Below, one piece after another: positions 44,286-55,999 of a stretch of DNA of 64,000 nucleotides. The stretch is taken from the NCBI GenBank assembly GCA_947095585.1, contig OX352765.1:76987976-77051975 (forward strand). The letters are read 5' to 3'. The DNA comes from Nephrocerus scutellatus. Taxonomy: Eukaryota > Arthropoda > Insecta > Diptera > Pipunculidae. Positions within the stretch are counted from its first letter, which is position 1; each line of letters starts with the position of its first letter. The position numbers and the translations under genes were made by a program. The notes below the pieces were generated by a model. It was not told the DNA's origin. It did not search any database and was given only the letters and a program-made list of their open reading frames with translations.

Positions 44286-44990
44286 GTCTATGCTGGTTTG
44301 TGGAAGCATACTGTGCTCGTCATTGGTGGAGAATCCAATTCTTCTTTGCGCTAGCCTAGCCATTTAACAACCTCGTGAGACAAACTTACGAAAGTTCCTC
44401 TTCCCATCACTCCAAGCTGACTTTGTGATCGACGATAAGATTTTCCTATTTGTATTTCTAGTAAATCCGACCATATAACGCCAAACCGCGATTTCTTTCT
44501 ATAATGACAGTATTTTCAAGCCGTATCCATTTCTCGTCTACGTCCGGCTGATCGTATAGTATGACCATATTTGTTTCTTGGCTGTTCGTTGAGAACTGGT
44601 CGAATCTGATTCGCGGATGCAGTCTTTATTGGTGATATTTGCTTATAGCCCTTAATACCAAAAGGATAGTAGTCCGAGTCGAATCAACACATAGTCTAGC
44701 TGTTTCCGTGCGGCTCCATCATTGGGTTCGTGGATATTCTTAGGTGCACACCTTGTACTCGCAACGATCAAATTATTTTATTCTGCCATCTCTAGGACAT
44801 GTTCACCATTTTCATTAATGTTCTCGTGTACATTTTGGATGCTATTTTTGCGTTCATATCATCCAGAATAATTTCACATCATAGTGTAGGCATGGATTTC
44901 CTGTTTGATTGAGGAATTCTTCTTTTTCGTCGTTCCGTATCATATGGTATCATAGAATGTAACGAAGCTTCAATGGAAACTCTGTCTAAA
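44286..44990 (-). pseudogene. Family B endonuclease fragment in minus orientation
   Basis: The minus-strand text near 44960-44650 gives HYDVKL, NGEHVLEMAE, NNLIVASTRCAP and NIHEPN, matching the 42150-42330 endonuclease. The GCATCCGCGAATCAGATTCG block (44600-44620, complement) matches the linker at about 42500-42525. It directly abuts the 3' end of the plus-strand copy. Heavily mutated. Confidence 0.68.
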
Positions 44991-45197
44991 TGCTTCCTTC
45001 GCTACCATCGTTTTGCAATTTAGGTCCAAAAAAAGAAATATATTTTATTTCTTTATTAAAACTTTGTATGCATAAGCTTCGGAGTTTTATGAAAGAATAT
45101 GTACAAGAATAAGAATTAAATCATACAAACATCTCACACAGTTATACTGCGAGCAACTAATGTTTATCCAGGAATATGGAGTGACGCGTTTTTTAAG

Positions 45198-46178
45198 ATC
45201 ATATTTGGCTCTACAACCGGGGTCCGGTCCTGGCCTCCCGCAAAAAGTCTCTCCGCCGGTCCCGATTTCGAGCCGATGTCATCCAGCTTGGCATCCCTAA
45301 AATCTGGGCGTCCTGGTCTAGGCTATCCTTCCAGCGTAGGCTTGGCCGGCCTCGCTGTCGTGTTCCATAAACCCTTCCGCAAAGGACTTTCCGAGCAGGA
45401 TCCTCTTCGCTCATGCGAGCCTACCGAGCTTAATTTTCTTCACGATGTCGACATCGCAGTAACACTCGTAGATCTCATCATTATAGAGTCTCCGGAATCG
45501 TCATTCCTCACATACGGGCCCAACAATTCTCCGTAACACTTTTCTCTCGAACGCGGCTAAGGGGTCAGAATGCTTTTTGCTAAGCACCCAAGTCTCGGAT
45601 CCATATGTAAGTACTGGTATGACCATTGTCTTATATATCAGCAGCTTGGATGTTATGGATAAGTTCCTGGATTTAAAGAGTCTTGACAGGCTATAGTAGG
45701 ATTTGTTGGCTTTAAGCAACCGTGCGCGTATTTCTGGTTCCATTGCACTACTTCAAATTCGCGCTTCCCTATCTGAATTGAGAGACCAATGTTGGTTCTT
45801 CTACTCGCAGACGTGGCCACCATGTACTTTGTTTTGCTCTCATTTATGTGCAGCCCCAGATTTCGTGCTGCCTGCTTTATCTGGAAGAAAGCTTCCTGTA
45901 CAGCTCTTTGGTTTCTACCAACGATGTCAATATCGTCTGCGTAAGTTAGTATCTGAATGGACTAATAGAGGATTGTTCCTCTCGCCGTTACGTCAGAGTC
46001 GCGGATCACTTTCTCCAACGCCAGGTTGAAGAGGACGCAGGCCAGTCCATCCCCTTGTCGGAGCCCGTTATAGATGTTGAATGGGCTTGATAGTGATCTG
46101 GATATTTTTACTTGGCTTATAACATTGGTCATGGTCAACCTACATAGTCGTGTCAGTTTATTTTGGATCCCGACGCGG
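45198..46178 (-). mobile_element. Family B (RTE-like) retrotransposon, RT C-terminal half, inverted to the 41.6-44.3 kb copy
   Basis: The 3' terminus (complement of GAGCCAAATATGAT) is at 45198. The coding text read from the right gives MTNVISQVKISRSLSS, YNGLRQGDGLACVLF, ILTYADDIDIVGRNQRAVQ with an intact YADD box, RARLLKANKSYYSLSRLFKS, VIPVLTYGSETWVLSKK and EEDPARKVLCGRVYGTRQRG. It is among the better-preserved family B copies. It is truncated at about 46178, before the fingers. Confidence 0.85.
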
Positions 46179-48082
46179 GGACGCGTTTTTTAACCTCACC
46201 TTTTTCCCAAAACTTTGAGGCAAGTAAAATATCCAGCCACAGTAGGATTTATGAAGTATTTAATAACTTAATGTATGCATTGTTGAAGGATATACGTTGG
46301 ATCTTCCTTTCACAGGCACAGTCACTGTGTTTTACTCTTATTTATACCTTGTCCAAGAATTGATGCTGATCAGGCATCGCTCTCTCTAAATTCTACAAAT
46401 TAATTTTACTCAAATTCAACCGTGGCTATATTTTGTATCTTTTCTAAATAAAACAGTTTTCTATGTAACTTTCTTGACATAAAAAGAAACATTTTTCGGT
46501 TTTAATTCGCAAGGCTATTTTTTGTGTTCGGTGATATATCTCTTGAGCGTCAGTTTCTTTGTTTGAGAGTCGCTCTCGAAATGAAAAATGAAATCCACGT
46601 GTTTACAAATGCGTAACCACTTTTAAGGTGCAACTTAATTAGAAGGTTCCTACAAATTAAATTTCTAGATTCCTATGTATTCATGGCCCTATTTTTTATA
46701 GCATTGACTCGCTTGTAATAAGCGTCTGTAAATATATCCGTCTCTGAAATTGGATTGCCAGTTTCCCTTTGACTCGCCGTTGTGATCTAAATCGAACATT
46801 GATTGCATCTTTTTCTTTTTTAATTTCAAAAACGAACAGCAAAAAACTAAAGCAGTTGAACAGTTCGATCTTTTTTGCATTTCTTTTCGCAGACGCACAT
46901 TCAGATAAATGATTTGTGTTTTGCATCTTTCGCATCTATGGCAATCAATGTTTATTGTTATTTGTAAATTTCTATTCGTTGTGGTAATCTTAGGCTGATA
47001 TTTATGATTCAAATCGCAAGGAACCCTTTTCTTGTAGTGTTACACAATTCCTCAATGTCGATTACATGCTCGCAAATTTCAATTTTAATTATTTTGCCCT
47101 TCATCTTAACTCAGGAAAAAAACAAGAATAATAAAAGAAGAAAAGGACATCGATCTCTGTCGTCGTTGTAGCGAATTTGAGATTGCGATCAAGATCGAAA
47201 AATCGAGAAAATTCAATCAACCCGAAAGGGTATACCACCGTATACAAGCGACGATATTTTTCTATTACATATTAGCATTTACGTGTGCGAAGATGTTCGC
47301 TGCCCCGGCTATTGTCAAATTGTCTAATTTAATTTTGATTCCGGCTGCCGGGATCATTGCGCACAATCAGTAATTGGCAATTTTTAAAAGTTGAACAGAG
47401 GAAAAGTTCAATGCAATGCGGCCTCCTTGCACCCAATAAAAGGGTTGCTCGCCGCTCATCAGGTGAGATGTCACTCGTTGACATATTTAATACCTTTAAG
47501 GGTAATATTTGTACCTTGACTCGGTCTTTACAAAATTTAATCTTCAACTCGCCTGCTTCCCCGCGATGAGAAATGTTTGTATGCCTGCTCCTTTTATCGC
47601 AGCGTAAATTTTCTCATTAAATGTTTGCTGCGCAAAATCGATGTCAACGGATTCCGTGCCTACATGTTCTTCGGCTTAGATTTTTCTTATAGCGAATTCA
47701 ATTTTATCCTTTTTTTTGGAAAAAGAATAAATGAATAAATCAATTGATTGATTTAGTTTGTTTGTTTGCTTGAGAGTACACTTTTTGTTTGTGATTATAA
47801 GCAATTGTTGTACGTTAAGTGAAATTTTATCGTTTAGTTTGCGGTTGTTGCAAGTAATATTTATTTTACTTGGTTCTTTTTTATTTTTTATTAAATGAAA
47901 CTTCTTTGGGTTTGATGAGAGTAAAATTTCAAGATTGCAGAGTTTTATAATCGTTACATGACGTCACATAATGAAAAACGATTTCGAACATAAATAAATG
48001 AAAAAGGTACTTGGCCAGAGAGATATAAAGAGGGAACTATGCTATATTCATTGTTGGGCTAGTACCACACGCATCGGTCAAT
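46179..48082. other. Unassigned stretch
   Basis: No TE protein recognised. Overlapping open frames at 47329-47569 on both strands lie in a patch of balanced composition, with a donor-like CATCAG then GTGAGAT at about 47460, but no homology could be assigned. Confidence 0.35.
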
Positions 48083-48493
48083 GGGAGTCTTTTGGGGGTC
48101 TTCTGAGGGTTTTTCGAGAATCTTTTGAGGGTCTTTTGGTGGTCTTTTGGTGGCCGTTTTGGGGTATTATGGGGATCTTTTGAGGGTCTTTTGGGATTGT
48201 TATGAGGGTTTTTCGTCTGTCTTTTGGTGGTCGTATTGGAGTATTTTTGGGGACTTTTGGAATTCTATTGATGGTATTTTGGGAGTATTTTGGGGATCTT
48301 TTTAGGGTCTTTTGGGGTCTTTTGTGGTTTTTTTGAGGGTTTTGTGGGGTCTATTGAAGGATCCTTATAATGGGGGTCTCTTGGGCGTCTTTTTTTTAGT
48401 CTTTTGATGGTCTTTTAAGCGTCTTCTGTGTGTCTTTTATTACTCTATTGGTAGTCTTCTGGTAGTCTTTTAAAGGTAATCTGGGGGTCTTAA
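48083..48493 (-). repeat. Decamer minisatellite (GGGTCTTTTG)n, minus orientation relative to the 58-59 kb arrays
   Basis: About 40 imperfect units of GGGTCTTTTG / GGTCTTTTGG, with frequent indels that change spacing between 8 and 13 bases. It is the reverse complement of the AAAAGACCCC units at 58.47-59.48 kb. No open coding meaning. Confidence 0.85.
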
Positions 48494-48832
48494 TGATTGC
48501 GATTATTAATGTATTGTCACGGATCACTACAAGAATATTTTATCAACAAAAAAAATATAGATGGGAAAAAATATATTTCGTAGTAATTAATATATACCTA
48601 TGTATTTGTTAATCAAAAGCTCGAAGACATTATTCTGTTTTTATATCACCAGCTACCTGCATACAGAATATAATAAAATACCAATTTTTTTTTGGTAGTG
48701 ATTTTAATGTTAAATTTCCATCTAATGATTCGATAACATTAATTAACTTTCTGCGTGACATCTAGAGAATGTTTAGTACCTTTCATATTTTAGTTACCAT
48801 AATGTTCCATAATGAGAGACCACACTTCCTAG
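48494..48832. other. Unassigned AT-rich stretch
   Basis: It may include the decayed left end of the neighbouring transposon, but no inverted repeat matching the right end at about 49870-49900 was found. Confidence 0.35.
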
Positions 48833-49741
48833 CTATAGAAACTTGTCAACTTTTTCGACTTTCCGGTGAAGCGCTTGCTTGAGATGATCGAAACTTTGGT
48901 ATTTTTTTATCCCAACCTTGCTCTTCAATATACCCCAAACCGAGAAATCCAGCGGATTTGCATCCGGTGAAAATGAACCGCGGAACGTTATTGCTTTATG
49001 ACTCGGCGCCGAGTCCTGATGAAATGTCCAGGCTCTGCTGCCGAAATTATTTTGTGCCCAAGGCTTCAACGCTCCCTCCAACACATGATCCCGATAAATT
49101 TGAGCATTTATCTTGATGCCACGGTCCAAAAAAACGAGCGGTGAACGGCTTTCGGCCGTGATGGCGGCCCAAACCATCACCTTCGGCGGCGCTTGGTTTC
49201 TAGTGGCAATCCTTTGGTCCAAATTTTCTGTAGAACGGCCGGGCAAGTAAATCCGATCATTTTGCTTGTTCACATATTGCTCAATAACGAACAGTGACTC
49301 ATCGGAGAAAACCAAATTCGGCAAATCGCCACTTTCGTGCAGGCGTAACAACTCCTTTGCTCTTTCCACTCTAACTTTTTTTTGAGCATCGGTAAGACCA
49401 TGCGTTTTTTGGAATTTCAAGGCCTTTAGTACAAGATGATCTTCCAATATGTGCTGCATCCGTTCGAGCGAAATGTTCGCCTCACGAGCCATTTTTCTAC
49501 CGCTACGGCGCGGATTCCGAGCCAATTCGGCCTTCACCTTCTGAATGAAATCCGGCGACGTTGCAGTTCATTTCGGTCCACCACCATGGCGTTTTGCAAT
49601 GCTGTCAGTATCGTTATAACGATTAATGGTGCGACACACAAACATTTTATTCACATGCAGATGTTTTAACTGGTTAACAATATGCGGCTGTGGTTTTCCA
49701 GCCAAATACAGAGCAATCACACTATTACGCTTGAATTCCAT
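48833..49741 (-). pseudogene. Tc1/mariner-type transposase, one stop codon and an internal deletion
   Basis: The start ATG is at 49741-49739 (MEFKRNSVIALYLAGKPQ). Codon 58 is TGA (49570-49568). The rest is a 234-codon open frame. It shows a helix-turn-helix N-terminus (SGRKMAREANISLERMQHIL), the first catalytic Asp in VFSDESLF, the second in TFHQDSAPSHKA, and the third in SFSPDANPLDFSVWG. Between the second and third, only about 12 residues remain where more than 30 are expected, so an in-frame deletion has removed the core of the active site. The C-terminus is also shortened. A single stop in an otherwise open frame suggests a fairly recent insertion. Confidence 0.88.
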
Positions 49742-49834
49742 TTCGGATAATTTTTTTCTGCATATTTCCCACTAAAATGCTTTTGTACGCTGCAAACAAT
49801 GGAATGAGCTGTCATTAGTGTAAATTTGAGAGCC

Positions 49835-49864
49835 CTGTCATCGCTGGTTTGACAGCAATGACAG
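49835..49864. repeat. Imperfect hairpin in the transposon end
   Basis: CTGTCATCGCTGG and its near complement CAGCAATGACAG pair around a short loop. Such sub-terminal palindromes can be transposase-binding sites; that role is inferred. Confidence 0.5.
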
Positions 49865-50104
49865 TTTGAAGTTGGTAACACTTCGTATCAGTCACCCGGT
49901 ATAAGGACAAGAAATTAGCCAAAATGCAAATAAATTTAGGTCATCCGTTTACAATCAATAACACGTTGGACGATTTGAATTACATTTCCTTCAACACTTT
50001 AAATCCTGAAATTTAACTATGACATTCAATCTGGTGTAAAAAGAAAGGTCTTACATATATAGGTATATACTTACATATGGATCCAAGACAGGTGTTTTGC
50101 AAAA

Positions 50105-50395
50105 TGCACTCTGACATGTGAGCCGCGTTAGAGAGGGATGTCTTACGTATAGTTGGTTGGCCCCCTATATGAGGAAGGATAAATCCGAAGACTCTATAGT
50201 GATGAGAACTACGAGCGTTACTGCGATGTTGACTTCTGGAAGGGAATTATACTCGATCGGCTTCGTACTCCTATAGGTAGCATGAGCGAAGATGATTCTG
50301 CTCGGAAAGTCCTTTGCGGTTTTATATATGAGACGCTACTGCGATGCAGCGGCGGATTACGGTTGTAGATATTAATGATAATGATATTAATTAGT
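50105..50395 (+). pseudogene. Family B (RTE-like) retrotransposon, 3' end fragment
   Basis: Text reads ERDVLRIVG, then RRLYSDENYERYCDVDFWK near 50195-50250 and SMSEDDSARKVLCGFIYET near 50280-50340, ending in a TAATGATAATGATATT tail that replaces the usual GATGAT tail. The order matches the 3' end of the 45.2 kb copy. Only about the last 100 codons are present, with a deletion near 50340. Confidence 0.72.
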
Positions 50396-51380
50396 TGAAC
50401 CTTTAGGTGTTGATACTCCTGAAACTGTGTCTAGTTTTTATGATACTCACAGCCTAATGTCTGAAAGAATTGTAAAGATTATTTCCTTATCTTTTGCAAT
50501 ATAGAGGTTACAATTCGATGTAATAGTGGACATACATTAACATACATGACTAACAAAGACTGTAGTTGTTTTGAATTTATTCTCGTTTGTACATTTTTAT
50601 TTCTTTCAGTATTTACACAAAAATATTATTAAAATGTGTACTATGATATTATCAGACAAAATAAGAATAATTTATCAGATTTCCAATCTTCGATTTAATA
50701 TAAATTCAATTCAGACACATTTAAATTCAATATTCAAGCGCCATATACATTTTTATTGAGGTGTGGAATTGACATATGAATTAATGCGTAATCCGAATTG
50801 GCTGCTCAGCAAAAACAAATTAACTATATAAGAGTATCAACAAAATTTTATACTACACTATGCATAACAACATGGTGCTAACAAAATATAATTCAATTAT
50901 TGTTTGCCGTTTGGATTATATTGGCTATCAAGATTGCCGCTTAAGTCTTTTGTTTGCCATGCAAATGTTTTTTTCTGATTTTGATTTTTGGCGGCGGTGC
51001 CCTAGGCACAGTTGGTGGGCCTTACTTTGTTTTTACCTATAGAAATAAATTTATTATTTGATTTATGATTTTCTTATTAGCTTCGCTCAATTCGATAACA
51101 TTCAGAACGTTTGTACCCTTTTTTCCTTTTTTCCTATAAAATGGAAACGCTTAAATTTAAGAAAGGAAAATAAACTTTTATTATTCATTCTTGTAAATAA
51201 TGCCGCACATCAAGGAAAATATATAATGGATTAGCTAATGGTAACTGCTCTTTGATCGGAGCAGTGGATTGATGGTATAACCAAACTCTATCACTCTATC
51301 ATATGTTCAACCTAAGACTTTCCCAGAAGGAAGTTCCATTTTAAAAAAATGTATAAATTATTAAAAAAATAATAAGTAAC
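50396..51380. other. Unassigned AT-rich stretch
   Basis: Open frames at 50571-50759 and 50860-51042 have no known motif. Nothing else seen. Confidence 0.4.
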
Positions 51381-51632
51381 AATTATAATAATAATAAAAT
51401 TCTGCGCGACAGACCGTTACGGTAAAAAGCCTAGCATCTCGCGACCGTTTGTGTTGTGCATGTTTAGTTTTAGACACAAATGGAAGGGACCTAAAATTAA
51501 GGCTGCATCCGAACGGCGAATTGAGAATTCGCGAGAGGTGGGACCGTGAAAAATGCCTTTGGTGTTACTTGGATTCGAACCACAAACCGCCTGCTCAGTA
51601 GCCGTGCGCATTTCCACTGAGCCACGGCGCCC
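51381..51632 (-). mobile_element. tRNA-derived SINE, copy 4 (full length, minus orientation)
   Basis: In minus orientation: the head starts at 51632 with an A box (complement of CCACTGAGCCA, about 51613-51623), a B box (complement of GGATTCGAACC at 51571-51581), the same body as copies 1-3, and an (ATT)n tail at 51381-51396. The TGGTGTTAC sequence downstream of the B box also matches. Both promoter boxes are intact. Confidence 0.82.
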
Positions 51633-51999
51633 ATGAAGTAACTAATATTGTTAAATGAAAAATAAATTTGTAAATATATTGAGTACAGATCTGGTGATTG
51701 ATATAAGTACTTTAATATAGCTTGTAAATTTCATTTTATTCTTAATAACCAATAGATAATTAAGATAAATTTTAAATAAATAATTGATTAAAAGTTATCG
51801 TAATCTCTTTCATACGAATCTTTAAGGATTTTCTCCATAACTGAGTTAAGATTTCTGTGTTTTACTAAAATATCCAAACAAAATTTGTACTTGGTACACA
51901 TTAATGAATACCATTGTTTTAATTTCAAAATTGCACATAGTGTGCCGTAAATGTTTTTAGAAAATGTTAATACTAGTGTTTTCCGATGCAAATCTCTAT

Positions 52000-52860
52000 G
52001 TCAGTCATAAAGTTTCTCAGAAGTAATCTGTCAGTTCGCATCGAAACGTTGTTTTTTATTTACTTGAAAAATTGAATTCAATGAAAAAATGGAATTATCG
52101 CGTAAAAATTGTGATGTGTTTTTTTTTTGTACGACTTTTGATAGGGGCTAGCTCAACAACAGTGCTTCGAATAACTTCATTCGACTTTTGGCGACGAAGC
52201 ACCATCCTTGGCTAGTGTTTATAATTGGTACAATGAATTTAAACGCGAACGACGTGCACTCGAAGACGAGCCTCGTGAAGGTTGTCCAAAAACAGCTGTT
52301 GTGCCAGAAAACATCGATGCTGTAAGAAAACTGATGAAAGAGGATCGTCATGTGACTTATCGAAAAATCGAGATATACCTAGGCATTAGTAATACCAACG
52401 TATATACGATCTTACATGAACATTTAAAGGTGCGGAAGCTATGTGACGTTGGATGGCACATTTTTGTATGGACCCAAAAAAAGGTTCGTGTCTATTGGGA
52501 CCGCCAAATGCTTGAAAAATTCGTTGAGGATACTTCCTAAAACGTATACAAGATCGTGACAGCTGACGAGTCATGGATATTTGCGTATGAGCCGGAAAGA
52601 AAACGACAATCGACTGTTTAGGCCTTCCAATTCGAATAAAATCCAACAGAGGTTGTGCGAGTTCGGAGCGTTGGGAAGCAAATGGGCGTGTTTCTTCACA
52701 AAGTCAAGCGGCTTTTGCGTGTTTCGATAATGGTTTGAGCGTATCCAAATGTATATAGATCTTAAAGGCGAATATTTTGAAAAGCATTAAATCAATCTTT
52801 GATGGATAATTTGAATTTTTTAGTACTTTTTCTATAAACTTTTACGACACCCCTGGTATA
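52000..52860 (+). mobile_element. Mariner-family DNA transposon, internally deleted
   Basis: The right terminal repeat is clear (ATAAACTTTTACGACACCCC then TGGTA at 52834-52858) and is followed by TA-rich flank. A left counterpart is weak (GTCATAAAGTTTCTCAG, 52004-52020). The transposase starts at 52089. The middle of the gene, from after the first catalytic region to the last few residues, is deleted, giving an element of about 0.86 kb instead of about 1.3 kb. It is unlike the two other transposons in the window in sequence. Confidence 0.8.
52089..52790 (+). pseudogene. Mariner transposase remnant (SETMAR-type N-terminus)
   Basis: The ATG at 52089 starts MELSRKN. A frameshift in a T tract (52120-52130) and two stops follow. 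The 52208-52540 frame contains SVYNWYNEFKRERRALEDEP, PENIDAVRKLMKEDRHVTYR and KIEIYLGIS, the paired helix-turn-helix region that binds the terminal repeats. The first catalytic block, TADESWIFAYEPERK, is at about 52560-52600. The second and third catalytic aspartates are deleted, and a last piece, YIDLKGEYFEKH, marks the normal C-terminus near 52788. Confidence 0.82.
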
Positions 52861-53088
52861 TACGAGTATATCGCAATTGTTGGTTGGATTAAGGTTACAT
52901 TTGATTGGAACTGGAATATCACATATGTTTACATTTTACATTTTCGTCTGGGCTAGATGTTTTTGATTATGAGGACACACTAATACAGGAGATGAATGTA
53001 TCCTCATGTAATGATCGCAGCGCAAAAAGTTACTAGATATGACGTAAATATGTATTCATATTTTGTTTGAGGCATCAAGCCATGAAGG
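52861..53088. other. Unassigned stretch
   Basis: Nothing recognised. Confidence 0.3.
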
Positions 53089-53360
53089 GCCAAATTACAC
53101 ACGCTTGAACTTGCTTGCTTGCTTTGAATCATAATTATGCTTGGCTATATGGCACAGAGTGGACGTTAAAGTTAAGTAGGTCAAAATAATAGATGTATGT
53201 AAGCCTACGTTTTCAATGACTGCGGATCGTAATGATTGGATTGGATTGGATTGGATTGGATTGGATTTGATTGGTAAATCATTCCACACACGTGTTGTAT
53301 GGCAAAATAAGGAATCTCTAAGCTCAACAGAACGTCCCCATTTAATTATGTTGTACAGGT
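53089..53360 (-). pseudogene. Possible non-LTR RT C-terminal end containing a GGATT repeat
   Basis: The minus strand reads GRSVELRDSLFCHTTRVWND then LPI, resembling the conserved WNxLP ending of many non-LTR ORF2 proteins. It runs into translation of the pentanucleotide repeat. Only about 25 residues support it, so the call is weak. Confidence 0.4.
53233..53275 (+). repeat. (GGATT)n microsatellite
   Basis: About eight pentamer units, one variant (GGATTTGATT). Confidence 0.9.
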
Positions 53361-54889
53361 TAAAATTTAACGTGATTAAAATTTGTAGTTATTCGAGCTA
53401 CACATGAGAAGGGGAGGGACGTTCCCCATATTTATATGAAAAGCTAAGATTAATTTTGTCAACGAAAAAATTAATGGGATTAGAAGTAGTGGACAAGGGA
53501 TCAATAATGATGATGAGAAGGATTGTTGAGGACAAGTGAAAAGGTTGACGAGCTTTTATGCTGTGATTTTCCGAATTGAAACCATCCAAATCTTCTTGGT
53601 TTGAGGTGTCTAAAAAAAGCTTAAATCCAGTGAAGACGTTTTTAATCGACTCAACATTTGACAAAAATCACGACGCCAAACTATGTTAAATATCTTTAAA
53701 ATATCGAGTTCTTTGTTATATAATAAACTCATCCCAATAAAAGATTTTAAATCAGAGATCTAAAAAATACATTCACGAGTATTTACATGTAAGGAGCATG
53801 TCAATTTTAATACAACCGATCAACATGGCATATTGCAGCTAAGAAACATTAGAATAAATTATGCGCATATTTTACTCATCATTTAAATATTATACTTATG
53901 AATATCATACTGTAAGAAGAAAAATCGAAAAAATTTAATTTTTCTTCATTGTCCTCGCAAATCAAAAATTATACATTTACTTTGATTCTTTTTGCGCACA
54001 ACTATGATGCACAAATTTAAATCAATGGGATCAATTTTAATTGAATTTTCATAAGCTAGATCACATTGCCCATGTTCGCACGCACAAGCAACGATCGTAC
54101 GTACGCAAATGATCATAATATGCAAACATCAATAGAACCCTCATTTATTTCGCATAAACAAAAAATCGCACACATGACAAACGATGACAACGGGGTTCGC
54201 AACAGAAATTGACAAAAATGTCAAGCATTCATAGACATCGGTGTTTCAAAGGAAAGATCATATACTCACCAAAGAAGGATACACATGCTCTGTACATTTT
54301 CTCCCCTTAATTTCGCAGTATTGATCAGCAATCTGTGGCAATATTTCCGCAAATGTCTACGTAATCAAGGCAACATATTTACATAAAGGCAGGTATAATG
54401 TTTTTCATTGATTTGCAAATCGAATTCGCTCTATATAGTTGGTCTAAAAAAACAGACTATTGATTTCCTTTGACATCGCATTTGCCATCGTCGTCGAAGT
54501 GTTTTCCTCCTTTGTTAGAAGAAAGAAGAAAAATAGAACTTAGATTACTGAAAAGAAAAATCAATTGGAATCCTTTCGATCGGAAATGAAGTCACATGCA
54601 AATTGATATTATTTTTAATTTATTTTTGCTTTTCTGAGAAGTTTCTTTTATAGACATAAATTTTTCTCACGTATTCTGCACCACGTTTCAAGGCGTTCAT
54701 CATTTGAAATGTGGACCGTAGTTTTACTAAACAACAGACATTTATAAAAGGTATGCCATATACCTTTAAGTTTGAAATAAAAAACTTTTTAAAAGGCTGG
54801 ATAAGTAAATATTAGTTTCTATTACTAAAAAACCCAAAATGTAGAACCACCTAAAAATATTGGTATATCTACGGTGAGTCCCCAAGTAG
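53361..54889. other. Unassigned AT-rich stretch
   Basis: No protein similarity or repeat was recognised; the 53398-53664 minus frame has no motif. Confidence 0.4.
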
Positions 54890-55785
54890 GACTATAACTT
54901 TAATGGAAATTCCACCAATTGTTATAGAGCTTCTGTTATGTCATCAATAAACATCACAAATGCTTGTGGGCTAAAGTTGCATCCCTGTTTTACCCCCATT
55001 ATTGTTTCAAAGAAATCTGATAATTGTTTTCCATCCCATACGGCTAAAGACGTATTTTCATATATCTTTTCGATCAGTTTTCCAAACATTCTAGATAGGC
55101 CACGATTGTAGAAAAGTGCACATCTATTACTGTGTCGAAAGCCGCCTTGAGGTCAACGAAGAACGCATACAATTTCTTCTTTCTTCTAATGTAGTTCAGC
55201 GGAACTATTGTGAGTATGAAGATTTGGTCCGTTGTTGAGTAATTTGCTCGAAACCCCGCCTGAAACTCAGATAGCAAGTGATTTTGGGGTATCCCATGTG
55301 TTTGAAAACGTTTAGCGAGAACACCCTTTAGAATTTTTAATGACGAGTTTAAAAATTCAATGCCACGGTAGTTTTCTGCCAGATTGGGGTCACCTTTCTT
55401 GAGAATAGGGAAGATCACTGATTGCTTGAAATTGTTTGGGATGGCTCCTGTTTCAAAAATAATGTTGATCACTAGGTCCAGGCGGTTTCAGGACATTTTT
55501 AAAGTGCTCTTCTAGTTGCGATGCAGTGACGTTTAAACCAATTTTAAATTTTTCCCCGTTTTTCTTACTGAGTATGTTCCAGAGAGTCGTCGGATCTCTG
55601 CATTGCGATAATTCGATGGCTAAACCGTTATAAAATTGATTCCTTTTTTGTTGGAAAGTTTTTTTAAATTCCCGGTTTGCATATAAGTACATTTTTTTAT
55701 AGTTTAGTTCGTCGTATTTTCGGAAGAGATCTAGTAAGGAGCACGCTGTCTTTCTCTGCCAATCATAATCTAGGTCATATCATGT
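54890..55785 (-). pseudogene. Family C-like non-LTR reverse transcriptase, second copy (partial)
   Basis: Read from 55785: CSLLDLFRKYDELNYKK and NREFKKTFQQKRNQFYNGLA (EN-RT linker), IGLNVTASQLEEHFKNVLKP, and after a gap FETGAIPNNFKQSVIFPILK, GDPNLAENYRGIEFLNSSL, LLSEFQAGFRANYSTTDQIF, KKLYAFFVDLKAAFDTV with the first catalytic Asp, AVWDGKQLSDFF and MGVKQGCNFSPQAFVMFIDD. It follows the same motif order as the 15.4-19.2 kb element but differs at many positions, so it is a related subfamily. It lacks the KAPG box region and everything after the QGC block. It abuts the gypsy fragment on its right. Confidence 0.8.
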
Positions 55786-55999
55786 CTGTTTTCGGTTCCG
55801 GCCCAGTTTGTTCTGTTTTGTTCGTATTTGACTGTTAACATTCTTTGATCTTATGTTGTCCATATATCCTTCAGAGTTCATTGCTACAATCTCTCTCCCT
55901 AAGTTGATTTTATATTCAATAATTAATTTAGTTTTTCAATTACATGGCCGATGAGCCTTTTAAACAATTATTTGGTCTCCTACGTTAAAATTCGGACCT

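Larger units (their letters stand above)
48833..49902 (-). mobile_element. Tc1/mariner-superfamily transposon, left end missing
   Basis: The transposase gene occupies 49741-48833. To its right a presumed 5' terminal region (49742-49902) ends in CAGTCACCCGGTA. It contains an internal hairpin (49835-49864). No matching inverted repeat exists left of the gene, so the 3' end of the element has been lost. It has the same transposase type as the fragments at 23.5-24.2 kb. Confidence 0.78.

Noticed and set aside
47329..47569. Exon candidate ending CATCAG/GTGAGAT
   Set aside because: A donor-like site exists, but no convincing acceptor, and the peptide matches nothing I recognise on either strand.
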